From: Blautia sp. BIOML-A1
Lineage (GTDB): Bacteria; Bacillota; Clostridia; Lachnospirales; Lachnospiraceae
DNA length: 64,000 nt
Assembly: GCF_009883055.1 (NCBI RefSeq)
Contig: NZ_WWVR01000006.1
Location: 43,975-107,974, forward strand
Direction of reading: 5' to 3'
Numbering within the stretch: the first letter of the stretch is position 1; every line of letters starts with the position of its first letter. Under the pieces are notes generated by a model, which worked only from the letters and a program-made list of their open reading frames with translations, did not search any database and had not been told where the DNA came from. Both the position numbers and the translations under genes were made by a program. Shown here in pieces: positions 53,279 through 62,968 of this stretch.

Positions 53279-54883
53279 ATGAGTTATACTGCCCTGTACC
53301 GAAAGTTCCGACCTGATAATTTTGCTGATGTCAAAGGGCAGGATCACATTGTGACAACGTTGACAAATCAGATCAATGCCAGCCGTATCGGACATGCCTA
53401 TCTGTTCTGCGGGACGAGAGGTACCGGTAAGACAACGGTGGCGAAGATTCTGGCGAAGGCAGTGAACTGTCAGCATCCTGTCAATGGAAGTCCCTGCAAC
53501 GAATGTGAGATGTGCAGAGCAATCCAGGCAGGAACTTCCATGAATGTGATCGAGATCGATGCCGCATCCAACAATGGCGTGGATAATATCCGTGAGATCC
53601 GTGAGGAAGTGACCTATCGTCCTACAGAGGGTAATTATAAGGTGTATATCATCGATGAGGTGCATATGCTTTCTACGGGAGCCTTTAATGCCCTGCTTAA
53701 GACACTGGAGGAACCACCTTCTTATGTAATTTTTATACTGGCTACGACGGAGGCACATAAGATTCCGATCACGATTCTTTCCAGATGCCAGAGGTATGAT
53801 TTTCACAGGATTTCAATCGATACAATCGCAGACAGATTGACGGAACTTCTTCATGCAGAAGGAGTGGAAGCAGAAGAAAAGGCGGTTCGCTATGTGGCGA
53901 AGGCCGGTGATGGTTCCATGCGAGATGCCCTGAGTCTTCTGGACCAGTGTATTGCTTTCTATTTGGGCCAGACACTGACTTATGATAAAGTTCTGGAAGT
54001 TTTGGGAGCTGTAGACACCGAAGTGTTCAGTAAGCTTTTAAGGAAGGTTCTGACCGGTGATGTAACCGCGGCGATCCGTATTCTGGAGGAGCTTATCGTA
54101 GGAGGAAGGGAACTGAGCCAGTTTGTAGGAGATTTTACATGGTATATGCGAAATCTTCTTCTGGTCAAAACTTCCGACAATCCGGAGGAAGCAATTGATG
54201 TTTCGTCTGAGAATCTCAGACTTCTTAAAGAGGAGAGTGAGATGACGGACATTGATACACTTATGCGGTATATCCGTGTTTTTTCTGAACTCTCAAATCA
54301 GATTCGATTTGCCACACAGAAACGTGTTCTGGTAGAAATTGCTCTGATCAAACTCTGCCGGCCGGCGATGGAGACAAATCTTGATTCTGTTTTGGATCGT
54401 ATTCGGGTACTGGAGCAGAGAATTGATGAGCGGCCGGTTCAGCAGGTGGTTGTCCGAAGCGGCGATGAGTCCGTGACAGAAATGCGGAAGGAACCGGTAG
54501 TACCACCTCAGAAAGCGGCACCGGAGGATCTGCAGAAGATCGTGGCAGGATGGAAGGTGATCGTTGGTCAGACAACGGCAGCATTCAAGCAGGCACTTCT
54601 GCAGTCTGTGCCAAAGTACAATGGGGAAACCGGTGAACCGGTGCTGTATGTGGAATTTCAGACTCCGTTAGGACGGCTGTATCCGGATGATTCTGATGCG
54701 AAGAAGGAATTACAGGAAATCATAGAGAAACAATTGGGTAAAAGCATTGAACTGCATATGCTTGTGGCAGAAGATCATCAGCAGACAAATCTGTCTCAGA
54801 TTACAGTGGATCAGGCGATCCGCGAAAATATCCATATGGATGTTCAGATAGAAGAAGAACCGGGTTCACACCTGGAAGACTAA
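53279..54883 (+). CDS. dnaX: DNA polymerase III gamma/tau subunit
   Basis: A 534-residue clamp-loader ATPase. Walker A is CGTRGTGKTTVAKILAKAV, four Cys make the zinc site (CQHPVNGSPCNECEMC), and Walker B is IIDEVHML. ARLKTLEEPP-like sensor is seen as LLKTLEEPPSYVIF. A Pro/Glu-rich linker (about 390-430) and a tau-type tail follow. ATG 53279 has AAGGAG upstream. It begins the dnaX-ybaB-recR operon. No internal slippery run for a gamma form is obvious. Confidence 0.93.
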   Translation: MSYTALYRKFRPDNFADVKGQDHIVTTLTNQINASRIGHAYLFCGTRGTGKTTVAKILAKAVNCQHPVNGSPCNECEMCRAIQAGTSMNVIEIDAASNNGVDNIREIREEVTYRPTEGNYKVYIIDEVHMLSTGAFNALLKTLEEPPSYVIFILATTEAHKIPITILSRCQRYDFHRISIDTIADRLTELLHAEGVEAEEKAVRYVAKAGDGSMRDALSLLDQCIAFYLGQTLTYDKVLEVLGAVDTEVFSKLLRKVLTGDVTAAIRILEELIVGGRELSQFVGDFTWYMRNLLLVKTSDNPEEAIDVSSENLRLLKEESEMTDIDTLMRYIRVFSELSNQIRFATQKRVLVEIALIKLCRPAMETNLDSVLDRIRVLEQRIDERPVQQVVVRSGDESVTEMRKEPVVPPQKAAPEDLQKIVAGWKVIVGQTTAAFKQALLQSVPKYNGETGEPVLYVEFQTPLGRLYPDDSDAKKELQEIIEKQLGKSIELHMLVAEDHQQTNLSQITVDQAIRENIHMDVQIEEEPGSHLED

Positions 54884-54911
54884 AATAAAATGATATGGAG
54901 GAATAAAAGTT

Positions 54912-55268
54912 ATGGCAAAACGTGGAGGATTTCCGGGCATGGGTATGCCTGGCAACATGAACAATTTAATGAAACAGGCTCAGAAAATGCAGCGCCAGAT
55001 GGAAGAGAATCAGAAGGCACTGGAAGAAAAAGAATTCACAGCAACTGCGGGCGGTGGAGCTGTAGAGGTGACAATTTCCGGTAAACGTGAGGTTACCAAA
55101 GTTAAGCTTGATGAAGAAGTTGTAGACCCGGACGATATCGAAATGCTGGAAGATTTAATCGTGGCTGCTACAAACGAGGCGCTTCGTAAAGTAGAGGAGG
55201 AATCCGCAGCAGTAATGTCAAAACTGACAGGAGGCCTTGGAGGCCTTGGCGGAGGCCTTCCGTTCTGA
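54912..55268 (+). CDS. YbaB/EbfC nucleoid-associated protein
   Basis: A 118-residue DNA-binding protein. It has a Met/Gly-rich start ([16 protein letters not shown]), then the YbaB core [19 protein letters not shown] and [20 protein letters not shown], and a Gly-rich end [14 protein letters not shown]. It binds DNA as a dimer. It lies between dnaX and recR, sharing one base with recR. Confidence 0.93.
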   Translation: MAKRGGFPGMGMPGNMNNLMKQAQKMQRQMEENQKALEEKEFTATAGGGAVEVTISGKREVTKVKLDEEVVDPDDIEMLEDLIVAATNEALRKVEEESAAVMSKLTGGLGGLGGGLPF

Positions 55269-55867
55269 TGGAATATTACAGCACACATATCAATAAGCTG
55301 ATAGAACAGCTTTCCCATCTGCCGGGGATTGGACCGAAGTCTGCACAGCGGCTGGCTTTTCATATCATGAATATGCCGAAGGACCAGGTGGGACAGCTGG
55401 CGTCTTCCATCACGGAAGCCAGAGAGAAGGTCTGCTACTGCAAGAACTGCTGCACGCTGACAGATCAGGAGCTTTGCCCGATCTGCAGCAATCCGAAGAG
55501 GGATTCCGGCACGATTATGGTAGTGGAGAATACAAGGGATCTGGCTGCGTATGAGAAGACCGGCAAGTATGATGGAGTATATCATGTGCTTCACGGTGCA
55601 ATCTCACCGATGCTTGGAATCGGGCCAGATGATATCCGTCTCAGGGAACTGATGCAGAGGTTGCAGAAGGACGATATAAAAGAAGTGATCATTGCGACAA
55701 ACTCCAGTCTGGAGGGCGAAACGACAGCAATGTATATAAGCAAGCTGATCAAACCTACAGGAATCAAAGTTACCAGGATCGCCAGTGGCGTACCGGTGGG
55801 CGGAGATCTGGAATACATTGATGAAGTGACACTGCTCCGCGCACTGGAGGGCAGAGTGCAGCTTTGA
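55268..55867 (+). CDS. recR: Recombination mediator RecR
   Basis: A 199-residue protein that loads RecA with RecO/F at gaps. It has an N-terminal HhH ([17 protein letters not shown]), four zinc Cys ([18 protein letters not shown]), and a Toprim domain with [17 protein letters not shown] and [15 protein letters not shown]. Length and motifs are normal. ATG 55268 overlaps the ybaB stop by one base. Confidence 0.94.
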   Translation: MEYYSTHINKLIEQLSHLPGIGPKSAQRLAFHIMNMPKDQVGQLASSITEAREKVCYCKNCCTLTDQELCPICSNPKRDSGTIMVVENTRDLAAYEKTGKYDGVYHVLHGAISPMLGIGPDDIRLRELMQRLQKDDIKEVIIATNSSLEGETTAMYISKLIKPTGIKVTRIASGVPVGGDLEYIDEVTLLRALEGRVQL

Positions 55868-55889
55868 TAACAGAAAGAGGGGATGAACT

Positions 55890-56999
55890 TTGGCGAAAAA
55901 AAAGGTGACTTCCTCCCAGGTGGCAGAAAAAGCCGGGGTTTCTCAGGCTACGGTATCCATGATTCTTAATCGCAGAAATAATGTTTCTTTTTCAGAAGAA
56001 ACCATTGAGAAGGTAGAGCGTGCTGCCAGAGAACTGGGATATGAACTGCCGCATCGAAAACATAAGAACAACAGCAAAAAAGAAAAACTGATCGTTGTTT
56101 TTTGTCCGACCCTTACCAGTCCATATTATGTTCTACTGCTTCAGGGAATCGAGTCCGTGGCAAACGAAAAGGGATATGGCGTCTTTATCTGCAATACGCA
56201 GCGAGATGCCAGACTGGAAGAGCGATATCTGAGGATGATCGGAAATATAGAACCGCAGGGGATCATTTATGCCTGCAATCCTCATCCGGATTTCCAGCAA
56301 AAAGTAGAAGAACTGGCAAGAAGAATTCCACTGGTCATCATCAGCAACAAAGAAAAGACAACAACCGTGGATGCGATCAATCAGGATAACACAATGGTGG
56401 GAAGACTGATGGCGAGACATCTTCTGGATCTGGGACACAGAGATGTGGCATTTATCACACCACCGCTGACCAGAAGGCAGTGGCAGCGATCCAGAAGAAT
56501 CGATGGTTTTGTAAAAGAATACGAAAAAGAAGGACTTGGCGGTCATGTTTTGATCAAGGCAGCAGATGAGTCGATAGACCGGAGGATGCCGCGAATGGAT
56601 TCGGAATATTCCATGGGATATCAGCTTACGATGGAGCTTCTCAGGGAACAGAAGCAGTTCACCGCGATTGCCGGACAGAATGATATGATGGCAATAGGCG
56701 CTATTGATGCATTGGAGAAGTCCAGAATACGTGTTCCAAAGGATGTCTCTGTAATCGGATGTGATGATATTTTTTATTCCGGTATCCGGAGACTTTCCCT
56801 GACGACGATCGATCATTTTGTCGCACTTAAGGGCAGAGATGCCTGTGATATCATCATAAGAAAGATCACTACAAATGATCAGTTTTACACGGGGCTTCAG
56901 CCGACAAGCCTTTATAATATTGAATACACACCGAAGCTGATCGCCCGCAAAACGACAACTTATGCAAAAACCTCCGGTATTTCAAAGCCAGTAAAATAA
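55890..56999 (+). CDS. LacI/GalR-family transcriptional regulator
   Basis: A 369-residue repressor. The N-terminal HTH is VTSSQVAEKAGVSQATVSM with hinge ARELGY; the sugar-binding domain begins after residue 65 (KLIVVFCPTLTSPYYVLLLQ) and includes AGQNDMMAIGAIDAL and DVSVIGCDDIFYS. TTG 55890 follows AAGAGGGG with eight to ten bases spacing. It follows recR by 22 bases, and the next genes downstream are fsa and transketolase. The effector is unknown. Confidence 0.85.
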   Translation: MAKKKVTSSQVAEKAGVSQATVSMILNRRNNVSFSEETIEKVERAARELGYELPHRKHKNNSKKEKLIVVFCPTLTSPYYVLLLQGIESVANEKGYGVFICNTQRDARLEERYLRMIGNIEPQGIIYACNPHPDFQQKVEELARRIPLVIISNKEKTTTVDAINQDNTMVGRLMARHLLDLGHRDVAFITPPLTRRQWQRSRRIDGFVKEYEKEGLGGHVLIKAADESIDRRMPRMDSEYSMGYQLTMELLREQKQFTAIAGQNDMMAIGAIDALEKSRIRVPKDVSVIGCDDIFYSGIRRLSLTTIDHFVALKGRDACDIIIRKITTNDQFYTGLQPTSLYNIEYTPKLIARKTTTYAKTSGISKPVK

Positions 57000-57020
57000 G
57001 AAAAAATAAATATACTGAAT

Positions 57021-57170
57021 AAAATTATTATTAATAATTTTTGGCTTGCAGCTGTGGAAAGCGTGAAAAAACCGTAAACTGTGCATAGGTTTATACAAAA
57101 AGCACGGGATTTCCGCGGAAAAGTATTAATAAAAAGTAAAATTATTAATAGAAAAATTATTAATAATTTT
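57021..57170. promoter_or_regulatory. Three AAAATTATTAATAATTTT-type palindromes
   Basis: AAAATTATTA-T-TAATAATTTT lies at 57021-57041 (a perfect inverted repeat). A perfect 18-bp palindrome AAAATTATTAATAATTTT is at 57153-57170, nine bases before the fsa -35 box. A half site, AAAATTATTAAT, is at 57138-57149. The interval 57000-57260 has no gene. They could be operators or UP-element-like AT tracts. Confidence 0.6.
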
Positions 57171-57178
57171 GCCCCTCC

Positions 57179-57206
57179 TTGACCTGAAAAAACTATCTGT
57201 TATAAT
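57179..57206 (+). promoter_or_regulatory. Promoter of fsa
   Basis: TTGACC (57179-57184), 16-base spacer and TATAAT (57201-57206), 55 bases before the ATG. Confidence 0.75.
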
Positions 57207-57260
57207 GAAATCATCAAAGCGATGTTAGCAAAAACGCAGAATTCAGGAGGGAATATAATC

Positions 57261-57914
57261 ATGAGATTTTTTATTGACACAGCAAATGTAGAGGATATCC
57301 GTAAAGCAAATGATATGGGAATTATCTGTGGCGTTACCACAAATCCGTCCCTGATCGCCAAAGAGGGAAGAGATTTCAATGAAGTAATCAAAGAAATTAC
57401 AGAAATCGTAGATGGACCGATCAGCGGTGAAGTAAAAGCTACCACAACAGATGCAGAGGGAATGATCGCAGAAGGACGTGAGATCGCCAAAATCCATCCA
57501 AACATGGTAGTTAAGATTCCTATGACAGTAGAAGGACTGAAAGCAGTTAAAGTTCTTTCCAAAGAAGGAATCAAAACAAACGTAACACTTATCTTTACTG
57601 CAAATCAGGCTTTACTTGCTGCAAGAGCAGGTGCTACATATGTATCCCCATTCCTTGGAAGACTTGATGATATTTCTACAGATGGACTTCCGCTGATTCG
57701 TCAGATCGTTGAAATGTTCGAGGTAGCCGGAATCACAACACAGATCATCTGTGCAAGTGTTCGTCACCCGATCCATGTAACAGAATGTGCTCTGGCAGGC
57801 GCTGATATCGCAACAGTACCATACAAGGTTCTTGAGCAGATGACCAAACATCCTCTGACAGATGCAGGAATCGAGAAATTCCAGAAAGACTACAAAGCAG
57901 TATTTGGTGAGTAA
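57261..57914 (+). CDS. fsa: Fructose-6-phosphate aldolase / transaldolase-like
   Basis: A 217-residue TIM-barrel enzyme of the FSA/small transaldolase group: [46 protein letters not shown], then [19 protein letters not shown] and [12 protein letters not shown]. The Schiff-base Lys is in KIPMT. It may act as transaldolase in the pentose phosphate pathway together with the transketolase downstream. ATG 57261 has CAGGAGGG upstream; in-frame sequence from 57222 is leader. Confidence 0.9.
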   Translation: MRFFIDTANVEDIRKANDMGIICGVTTNPSLIAKEGRDFNEVIKEITEIVDGPISGEVKATTTDAEGMIAEGREIAKIHPNMVVKIPMTVEGLKAVKVLSKEGIKTNVTLIFTANQALLAARAGATYVSPFLGRLDDISTDGLPLIRQIVEMFEVAGITTQIICASVRHPIHVTECALAGADIATVPYKVLEQMTKHPLTDAGIEKFQKDYKAVFGE

Positions 57915-58026
57915 CTGTTAATAGGTAATATCCCTAAAATACTGGCGATGATATATATTGCTTGACGAATGCTGAGATTGGTTGTAGCATGAGTCTGTCG
58001 TAAACTAATAAAAGGAGAATTAGATC

Positions 58027-58866
58027 ATGGAGAAATTAGAACTTCAGAAAATTGCGAACGAAGTCCGCAAAGACATCGTGACCGCAGTTCATGCTGCAAA
58101 AGCCGGCCATCCGGGCGGATCTTTATCAGCAGCAGATTTATTCACATACCTGTATTTTCAGGAAATGAACATTGACCCGAAAGATCCTAAGAAAGCAGAC
58201 AGAGACCGTTTTGTACTTTCCAAAGGACATACAGCACCAGGACTTTACTCTGCACTGGCTGAGAGAGGATATTTCCCGAAAGAAGATCTGAAGACACTTC
58301 GTCATCTTGGATCTTATCTGCAGGGACATCCGGATATGAAACATATCCCGGGTGTTGATATGACGAGTGGTTCTCTGGGACAGGGAATCTCCGCAGCAGT
58401 AGGTATGGCACTTTCTGCAAAACTCAGCGATGAAGCTTACAGAGTATATACTCTCCTGGGAGATGGTGAGATTCAGGAAGGTCAGGTATGGGAGGCGGCT
58501 ATGTTTGCAGGCTTCCGTAAACTGGACAACCTGGTAGTGATCGTGGACAATAACGGACTTCAGATTGATGGTAAAATTGATGAAGTCTGCTCTCCGTATC
58601 CGATCGATAAGAAATTTGAGGCATTTAATTTCCATGTGATCAATGTTGAAGACGGAAATGATATGGATCAGCTCAAGGCTGCATTTGACGAGGCAAGAAC
58701 AGTCAAGGGAATGCCTACAGCAATCATTATGAAGACAGTTAAGGGTAAAGGTGTATCCTTCATGGAAAACCAGGCCGGATGGCATGGCAAGGCTCCGAAT
58801 GATGAGCAGTATGCGCAGGCAATGGAAGATCTGGAGAAAGTAGGTGAAGCATTATGTCAGAAGTAA
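58027..58866 (+). CDS. Transketolase, N-terminal subunit
   Basis: A 279-residue subunit holding the thiamine-diphosphate domain. The start HAAKAGHPGGSLSAADLFTY, then VLSKGHTAPGLYSALAERGY, and the TPP motif LLGDGEIQEGQVWEAAMFAG with IVDNNGLQIDG are present. Transketolase exchanges two-carbon units between sugar phosphates. The enzyme is split in two genes, as common in Firmicutes. ATG 58027 has AAAGGAG upstream. It overlaps the next gene by 13 bases. Confidence 0.92.
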   Translation: MEKLELQKIANEVRKDIVTAVHAAKAGHPGGSLSAADLFTYLYFQEMNIDPKDPKKADRDRFVLSKGHTAPGLYSALAERGYFPKEDLKTLRHLGSYLQGHPDMKHIPGVDMTSGSLGQGISAAVGMALSAKLSDEAYRVYTLLGDGEIQEGQVWEAAMFAGFRKLDNLVVIVDNNGLQIDGKIDEVCSPYPIDKKFEAFNFHVINVEDGNDMDQLKAAFDEARTVKGMPTAIIMKTVKGKGVSFMENQAGWHGKAPNDEQYAQAMEDLEKVGEALCQK

Positions 58867-59792
58867 AGAAAATTGCTACAAGAGCAAGCTATGGTGCGGC
58901 TCTGGTGGAACTTGGAAAAGAACATGAGAATCTTGTTGTTCTGGATGCTGACCTTGCTGCAGCTACTCAGACCGGAATGTTTAAAAAGGAATTTCCGGAA
59001 CGCCATATCGACTGCGGTATCGCAGAATGTAATATGGTAGGAATCGCAGCCGGACTTGCAGCTACCGGTAAGGTTCCTTTTGCCAGCACATTTGCCATGT
59101 TTGCAGCAGGACGTGCTTATGAGCAGATTCGTAACTCTGTAGGATATCCGCATCTTAATGTTAAGATCGGTGCAACTCATGGCGGAATTTCTGTTGGTGA
59201 AGATGGTGCAACTCATCAGTGCTGCGAAGATTTTGCACTTATGAGAGTTGTTCCTGGAATGGTTGTTATGTCTCCGGCAGATGACATTGAAGCAAAGGCT
59301 ATGGTCAAAGCTGCTTATGAGTATGAGGGACCGGTTTATATGAGATTTGGTCGTCTGGCAGTGCCGGTGATTAATGATAATCCTGATTATAAATTTGAAA
59401 TGGGTAAAGGTATCGTTCTTCGAGAGGGTAAGGATGTTACTATCGTTGCAAATGGTCTTTGCGTGGCAGCTTCTCTTGAAGCAGCAGAGAAGCTTGCAGC
59501 AGATGGAATTGAGGCAAAGGTTATCAACATCCATACCATCAAACCACTTGATGAGGAACTGATCGTTGCAGCAGCAAAAGAAACCGGAAAAGTTGTCACA
59601 GTAGAGGAGCATTCTATTATTGGCGGACTTGGCGGTGCTGTATGCGAATGTCTTGCAGAGAAAGCTCCTGTACCGGTAAAACGTATTGGTGTAAATGACA
59701 GATTCGGTGAATCCGGACCGGCTGTGGCTCTTCTTGAGAAATACGGTCTGGATGGAGAGGGCATCTACAAACAGGTTAAAGAATTTGTTTAA
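58854..59792 (+). CDS. Transketolase, C-terminal subunit
   Basis: A 312-residue subunit with the pyrimidine-binding and C-terminal domains. RASYGAALVELGKEHENLVV, LDADLAAATQTGMFKKEFPE, and IAECNMVGIAAGLAATGK carry the catalytic Glu region. It ends with VGVN-type region GVNDRFGESGPAVALLEKYG. It completes the enzyme with the previous gene. Its last 17 bases overlap the convergent yyaC gene. Confidence 0.92.
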   Translation: MSEVKKIATRASYGAALVELGKEHENLVVLDADLAAATQTGMFKKEFPERHIDCGIAECNMVGIAAGLAATGKVPFASTFAMFAAGRAYEQIRNSVGYPHLNVKIGATHGGISVGEDGATHQCCEDFALMRVVPGMVVMSPADDIEAKAMVKAAYEYEGPVYMRFGRLAVPVINDNPDYKFEMGKGIVLREGKDVTIVANGLCVAASLEAAEKLAADGIEAKVINIHTIKPLDEELIVAAAKETGKVVTVEEHSIIGGLGGAVCECLAEKAPVPVKRIGVNDRFGESGPAVALLEKYGLDGEGIYKQVKEFV

Positions 59793-60336
59793 AATCTGTT
59801 TTGGATAAAGGAATCGACTCCAGAATTCCCTGTACGATTTTATCTGCAAGGAAGATTACAGTGGACAGACGGGTTGTCTGCAGCGTAAGCTGCTCAAGCA
59901 CGCCTGAGACATTGACGATTCCGGTAATATGAATATGGCCTACAGACGGAAGCTGTTTATGAATTGCAGCACCTGGGTGAAGTGCACCATTTGCAATGGT
60001 CACATAGCCCAGGTGCTTTTTTTCGCCAAGAGAAGCATCTATGGCGATAATCAGAGCATTTGGATGGTGCGTCTGGATGTGCTGGTATATATCTGTAAGA
60101 TTTAAGGCATGAACAGGCTGGAACAGTGTCCCATAGACAGAAAAAACTGTTCCGGAATAACTACTGAGTTTTTGCCCGACAAAGGGACCGAGACAGTCTC
60201 CTGTGACACGGTCGGTTCCTATACAGAGAAAGACAAGTTCTGACCAGCTATTCCGATAATGGAGAATGCACTGCCTGAGAGAGCCGGAGATTTTACAGAC
60301 AGAGTCGGTCTGCCTGGCATTAATATAAAAAGTCAT
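59776..60336 (-). CDS. yyaC: YyaC-family sporulation protein (spore protease-like)
   Basis: A 186-residue protein of the YyaC family (GPR-related fold). ELVFLCIGTDRVTGDCLGPF is the usual first motif, then HPNALIIAIDASLGEKKHLG and TIANGALHPGAAIHKQLPSV, and ITGIVNVSG. These mirror the Asp motifs of germination protease GPR. ATG 60336 has AGAGGAA upstream; the longer in-frame start at 60378 lacks one. Supports a spore-forming host. Confidence 0.85.
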   Translation of the reverse strand: MTFYINARQTDSVCKISGSLRQCILHYRNSWSELVFLCIGTDRVTGDCLGPFVGQKLSSYSGTVFSVYGTLFQPVHALNLTDIYQHIQTHHPNALIIAIDASLGEKKHLGYVTIANGALHPGAAIHKQLPSVGHIHITGIVNVSGVLEQLTLQTTRLSTVIFLADKIVQGILESIPLSKTDFKQIL

Positions 60337-60506
60337 AAGGATTCCTCTTGTCTGGTTTGCGGTAACGTTCTGTTTCATTGTATCCGTGTCTGCGAAGAAT
60401 TATGCAGGTGCAGAATATGTCGTTAAATTTTGGGGAAAAGGTTTTATATTACGATAAAATCTGCGGTGTGGATATGCTATTCTGATGCCTGAAGGGGTGA
60501 TTGGAT

Positions 60507-61742
60507 ATGATAGAGGTCATCTATAAAGATGAAAAGCAGGAGATGAAAGATGGAACCACAGAATGGGAACTGCCTAAGAATATACGTCAGATAGGACTTG
60601 TCAGCGGGGATTACAGAATCTATATTGAGGACTATGTATATACCTTCCTGCACAGGGCTGCACAGACGAAGGGTCGTGACGAAGAAAATGGGAGCTGTCT
60701 GGCGATTCTGCTCGGTGAAGCCCGGTGGCGGTCTGGAAATGGCGTGGTATTTATCAGAGGAGCTCTTTTGACGGAAGGGGAAGAGATCAGTGAAGAGCAT
60801 ATTGAGATCACGCAGAATATGTGGCAGACAATTCATGAAGAACAGGAAAAATATTTTGAAGGACAGGAGATTGTGGGCTGGTTTCTGGCATGTCAGTCGC
60901 TTTCTATGGAGGCCTCGGAACTGATCCAGAAAGTACACAGGAAACAGTTTGGAGCAGAAAAGATAGTGATGCTTCTGGATACGGCAGAACAGGAGGAAGC
61001 TTTCTTTCGTTATGAAAATAATTTCCTCGTAAGACAGAGCGGATACTACATTTATTACGAAAAAAATATCCAGATGCAGAACTATATGCTGGAAAAAAAT
61101 CCACAATTACAGAAAGAAGAGCAGGAAACGGTTCAGGATGATGCTGTCAAGGCATTTCGTTCACTTATTCAGAAAAAGAAGAAAGAAGATACGGAAGAAA
61201 CAGAAGAGAAAACTTCTGTTTTTTCTTATGCCGCGGTTGCATGTCTGGCATTGACGCTTGTGGTAGCAGGGGCACGTTTTTACCGGAATCATCAGGCGGG
61301 ACAGAAGCCGGAGGAAGAGATACAGACGGCTTCAGCGAATCTCAGACAGGAAATAAAGGTTACGCCAGCTTTGACAGCAGTGCCAAAAAGCACTGTATCT
61401 GCAGACAAAATGACACCGACTGAAACTCCAAAACCAACACCTACGGCAGATCCGACAACTGTTCCGACAGTCGGTATTTCAGAGAAAGAAGAACAGATAT
61501 ATAAGGAGGAAGCCGATGCCAGAAAAGCGAGAAGAAGAATTGAAAATAGCAGGAAGAATACGGAAACAGAGACAGCAGCGGCACAGACACAGAAGTCCTA
61601 TACGATTCGTCCGGGGGATACCTTGTACCAGATAAGCATTGAAAAATATGGGACTATGGATAAAGTAACGGAGATTTGCCGGGCAAATGGGATTTCCGAG
61701 GATGAGATCATTTATCCGGGACAAATAATTGTATTGCCTTAA
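60507..61742 (+). CDS. Membrane protein with C-terminal LysM domain
   Basis: A 411-residue protein. A soluble N-terminal domain (residues about 1-215) has IYIEDYVYTFLHRAAQTKGR and GWFLACQSLSMEASELIQKV, resembling a JAB/Mov34-like fold but without a clear metal motif. A membrane helix (VFSYAAVACLALTLVVAGAR, about 235-255) follows. Then come a Thr/Pro-rich linker (about 280-325) and a charged Arg/Lys/Glu stretch. LysM ends the protein (YTIRPGDTLYQISIEKYG, EDEIIYPGQIIVLP). LysM probably binds peptidoglycan outside the membrane. ATG 60507 follows AAGGGGTGA. Confidence 0.75.
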   Translation: MIEVIYKDEKQEMKDGTTEWELPKNIRQIGLVSGDYRIYIEDYVYTFLHRAAQTKGRDEENGSCLAILLGEARWRSGNGVVFIRGALLTEGEEISEEHIEITQNMWQTIHEEQEKYFEGQEIVGWFLACQSLSMEASELIQKVHRKQFGAEKIVMLLDTAEQEEAFFRYENNFLVRQSGYYIYYEKNIQMQNYMLEKNPQLQKEEQETVQDDAVKAFRSLIQKKKKEDTEETEEKTSVFSYAAVACLALTLVVAGARFYRNHQAGQKPEEEIQTASANLRQEIKVTPALTAVPKSTVSADKMTPTETPKPTPTADPTTVPTVGISEKEEQIYKEEADARKARRRIENSRKNTETETAAAQTQKSYTIRPGDTLYQISIEKYGTMDKVTEICRANGISEDEIIYPGQIIVLP

Positions 61743-61803
61743 AAAGTTTGCTATAATCTGCATGTAACAAAAAAATAGATGATTACATAAGGTAAGGGTT
61801 AAA

Positions 61804-62958
61804 ATGGCGAATATCCTAAAGAATCTAAGAAGAAAACGAAAAAGGAAAAAATCAATCATACCGCAAAAAACAGTGATCATGGTCGGCGCGGTCGCGGCTG
61901 TTGCGATATTGATTTATTTTTATGTAGAGAAACGAAGTTATCATGACTATGAGATCCTTCAGACGAGTGAACAGGAAGATGTGGTTTCTACCGGTTATGA
62001 TGAGATGGCGAACGGGATTTTGCGATATAGTCCGGACGGTGCCTCTCTTGTAAACAGCGGTATGGAAGCGTACTGGAGCGTTCTGTATGAAATGAAAAAT
62101 CCTGTTGCAGACATTAAGGGAGACAGAGCTGTTGTGGCAGATCAGGATGGGACCTTGATCGAGATTTTTGATAAGGATGGAGAGACGGGCAGTATAACAA
62201 CATCCTATAATATAATCAAGGCGAGGGTTTCGTCGCAGGGAATGGTGGCTGCGATCCTGGATGGCGGTGATGCAACATGGATTAATTTTTATGGTCCGGA
62301 TGGTTCTCTGATCGCAGAAAATCAGACGCATGTAGCGGATCCAGGATATCCTATGGATGTTGCAATATCTGATAACAGTGATATTATGATGGTGACGTAC
62401 CAGTTTGTCGAGGGCAGCCAGACAACCAGCTATGTGGCTTTTTATAATTTCGGTGATATAGGTCAGAGTGAGGACGACCGTATTGTAAGTGGTTATACTT
62501 ATGAGGGTGCTGTGATCCCTCAGATTGAATATCTTGACAGCACCAGGTCGGCAGCTCTTAAGGATAATGGATTTACCATCTATTCGGGGACACAGATTCC
62601 GAAGGAAGGTACAACCGTAGAAGTCAAGAAAGAGATCGTAAGTACATTTTTTGATGAAAATACGATCGGACTTGTGTTTAAGAGCGGAAAGAAAGATAAA
62701 CAATATACCATGCAGGTGTATGGTATTGATGGAACTCTTCGGTTTGAGAAGGAATTTAATGTTCCTTATACAACGATCAAGATGAGTGATGGCTGTATCC
62801 TTATGTACAACAGCTCTCAGATCTGTGTGATGAACAGTCGCGGATCAGAGCGCTATAATGGAACGATTGACGGTACTATTAATAACTTCTTTAAGATTGG
62901 CTGGAACAAATACATGCTTGTGCTGGACAACGGCGTCAATGTGATAAAATTTAAGTAA
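61804..62958 (+). CDS. DUF5711 family membrane-anchored protein
   Basis: A 384-residue protein. A basic N-terminus (RRKRKRKKSIIPQK) precedes one membrane helix (VIMVGAVAAVAILIYFYVEK). An extracellular beta-propeller-like domain follows (MANGILRYSPDGASLVNSG, AVVADQDGTLIEIFDKDGE, MAAILDGGDATWINFYG). This matches DUF5711. The function is unknown. ATG 61804 has TAAGGTAAGGG upstream. Its stop is ten bases before the CvpA-like gene. Confidence 0.8.
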   Translation: MANILKNLRRKRKRKKSIIPQKTVIMVGAVAAVAILIYFYVEKRSYHDYEILQTSEQEDVVSTGYDEMANGILRYSPDGASLVNSGMEAYWSVLYEMKNPVADIKGDRAVVADQDGTLIEIFDKDGETGSITTSYNIIKARVSSQGMVAAILDGGDATWINFYGPDGSLIAENQTHVADPGYPMDVAISDNSDIMMVTYQFVEGSQTTSYVAFYNFGDIGQSEDDRIVSGYTYEGAVIPQIEYLDSTRSAALKDNGFTIYSGTQIPKEGTTVEVKKEIVSTFFDENTIGLVFKSGKKDKQYTMQVYGIDGTLRFEKEFNVPYTTIKMSDGCILMYNSSQICVMNSRGSERYNGTIDGTINNFFKIGWNKYMLVLDNGVNVIKFK

Positions 62959-62968
62959 GGGGCAGCAG

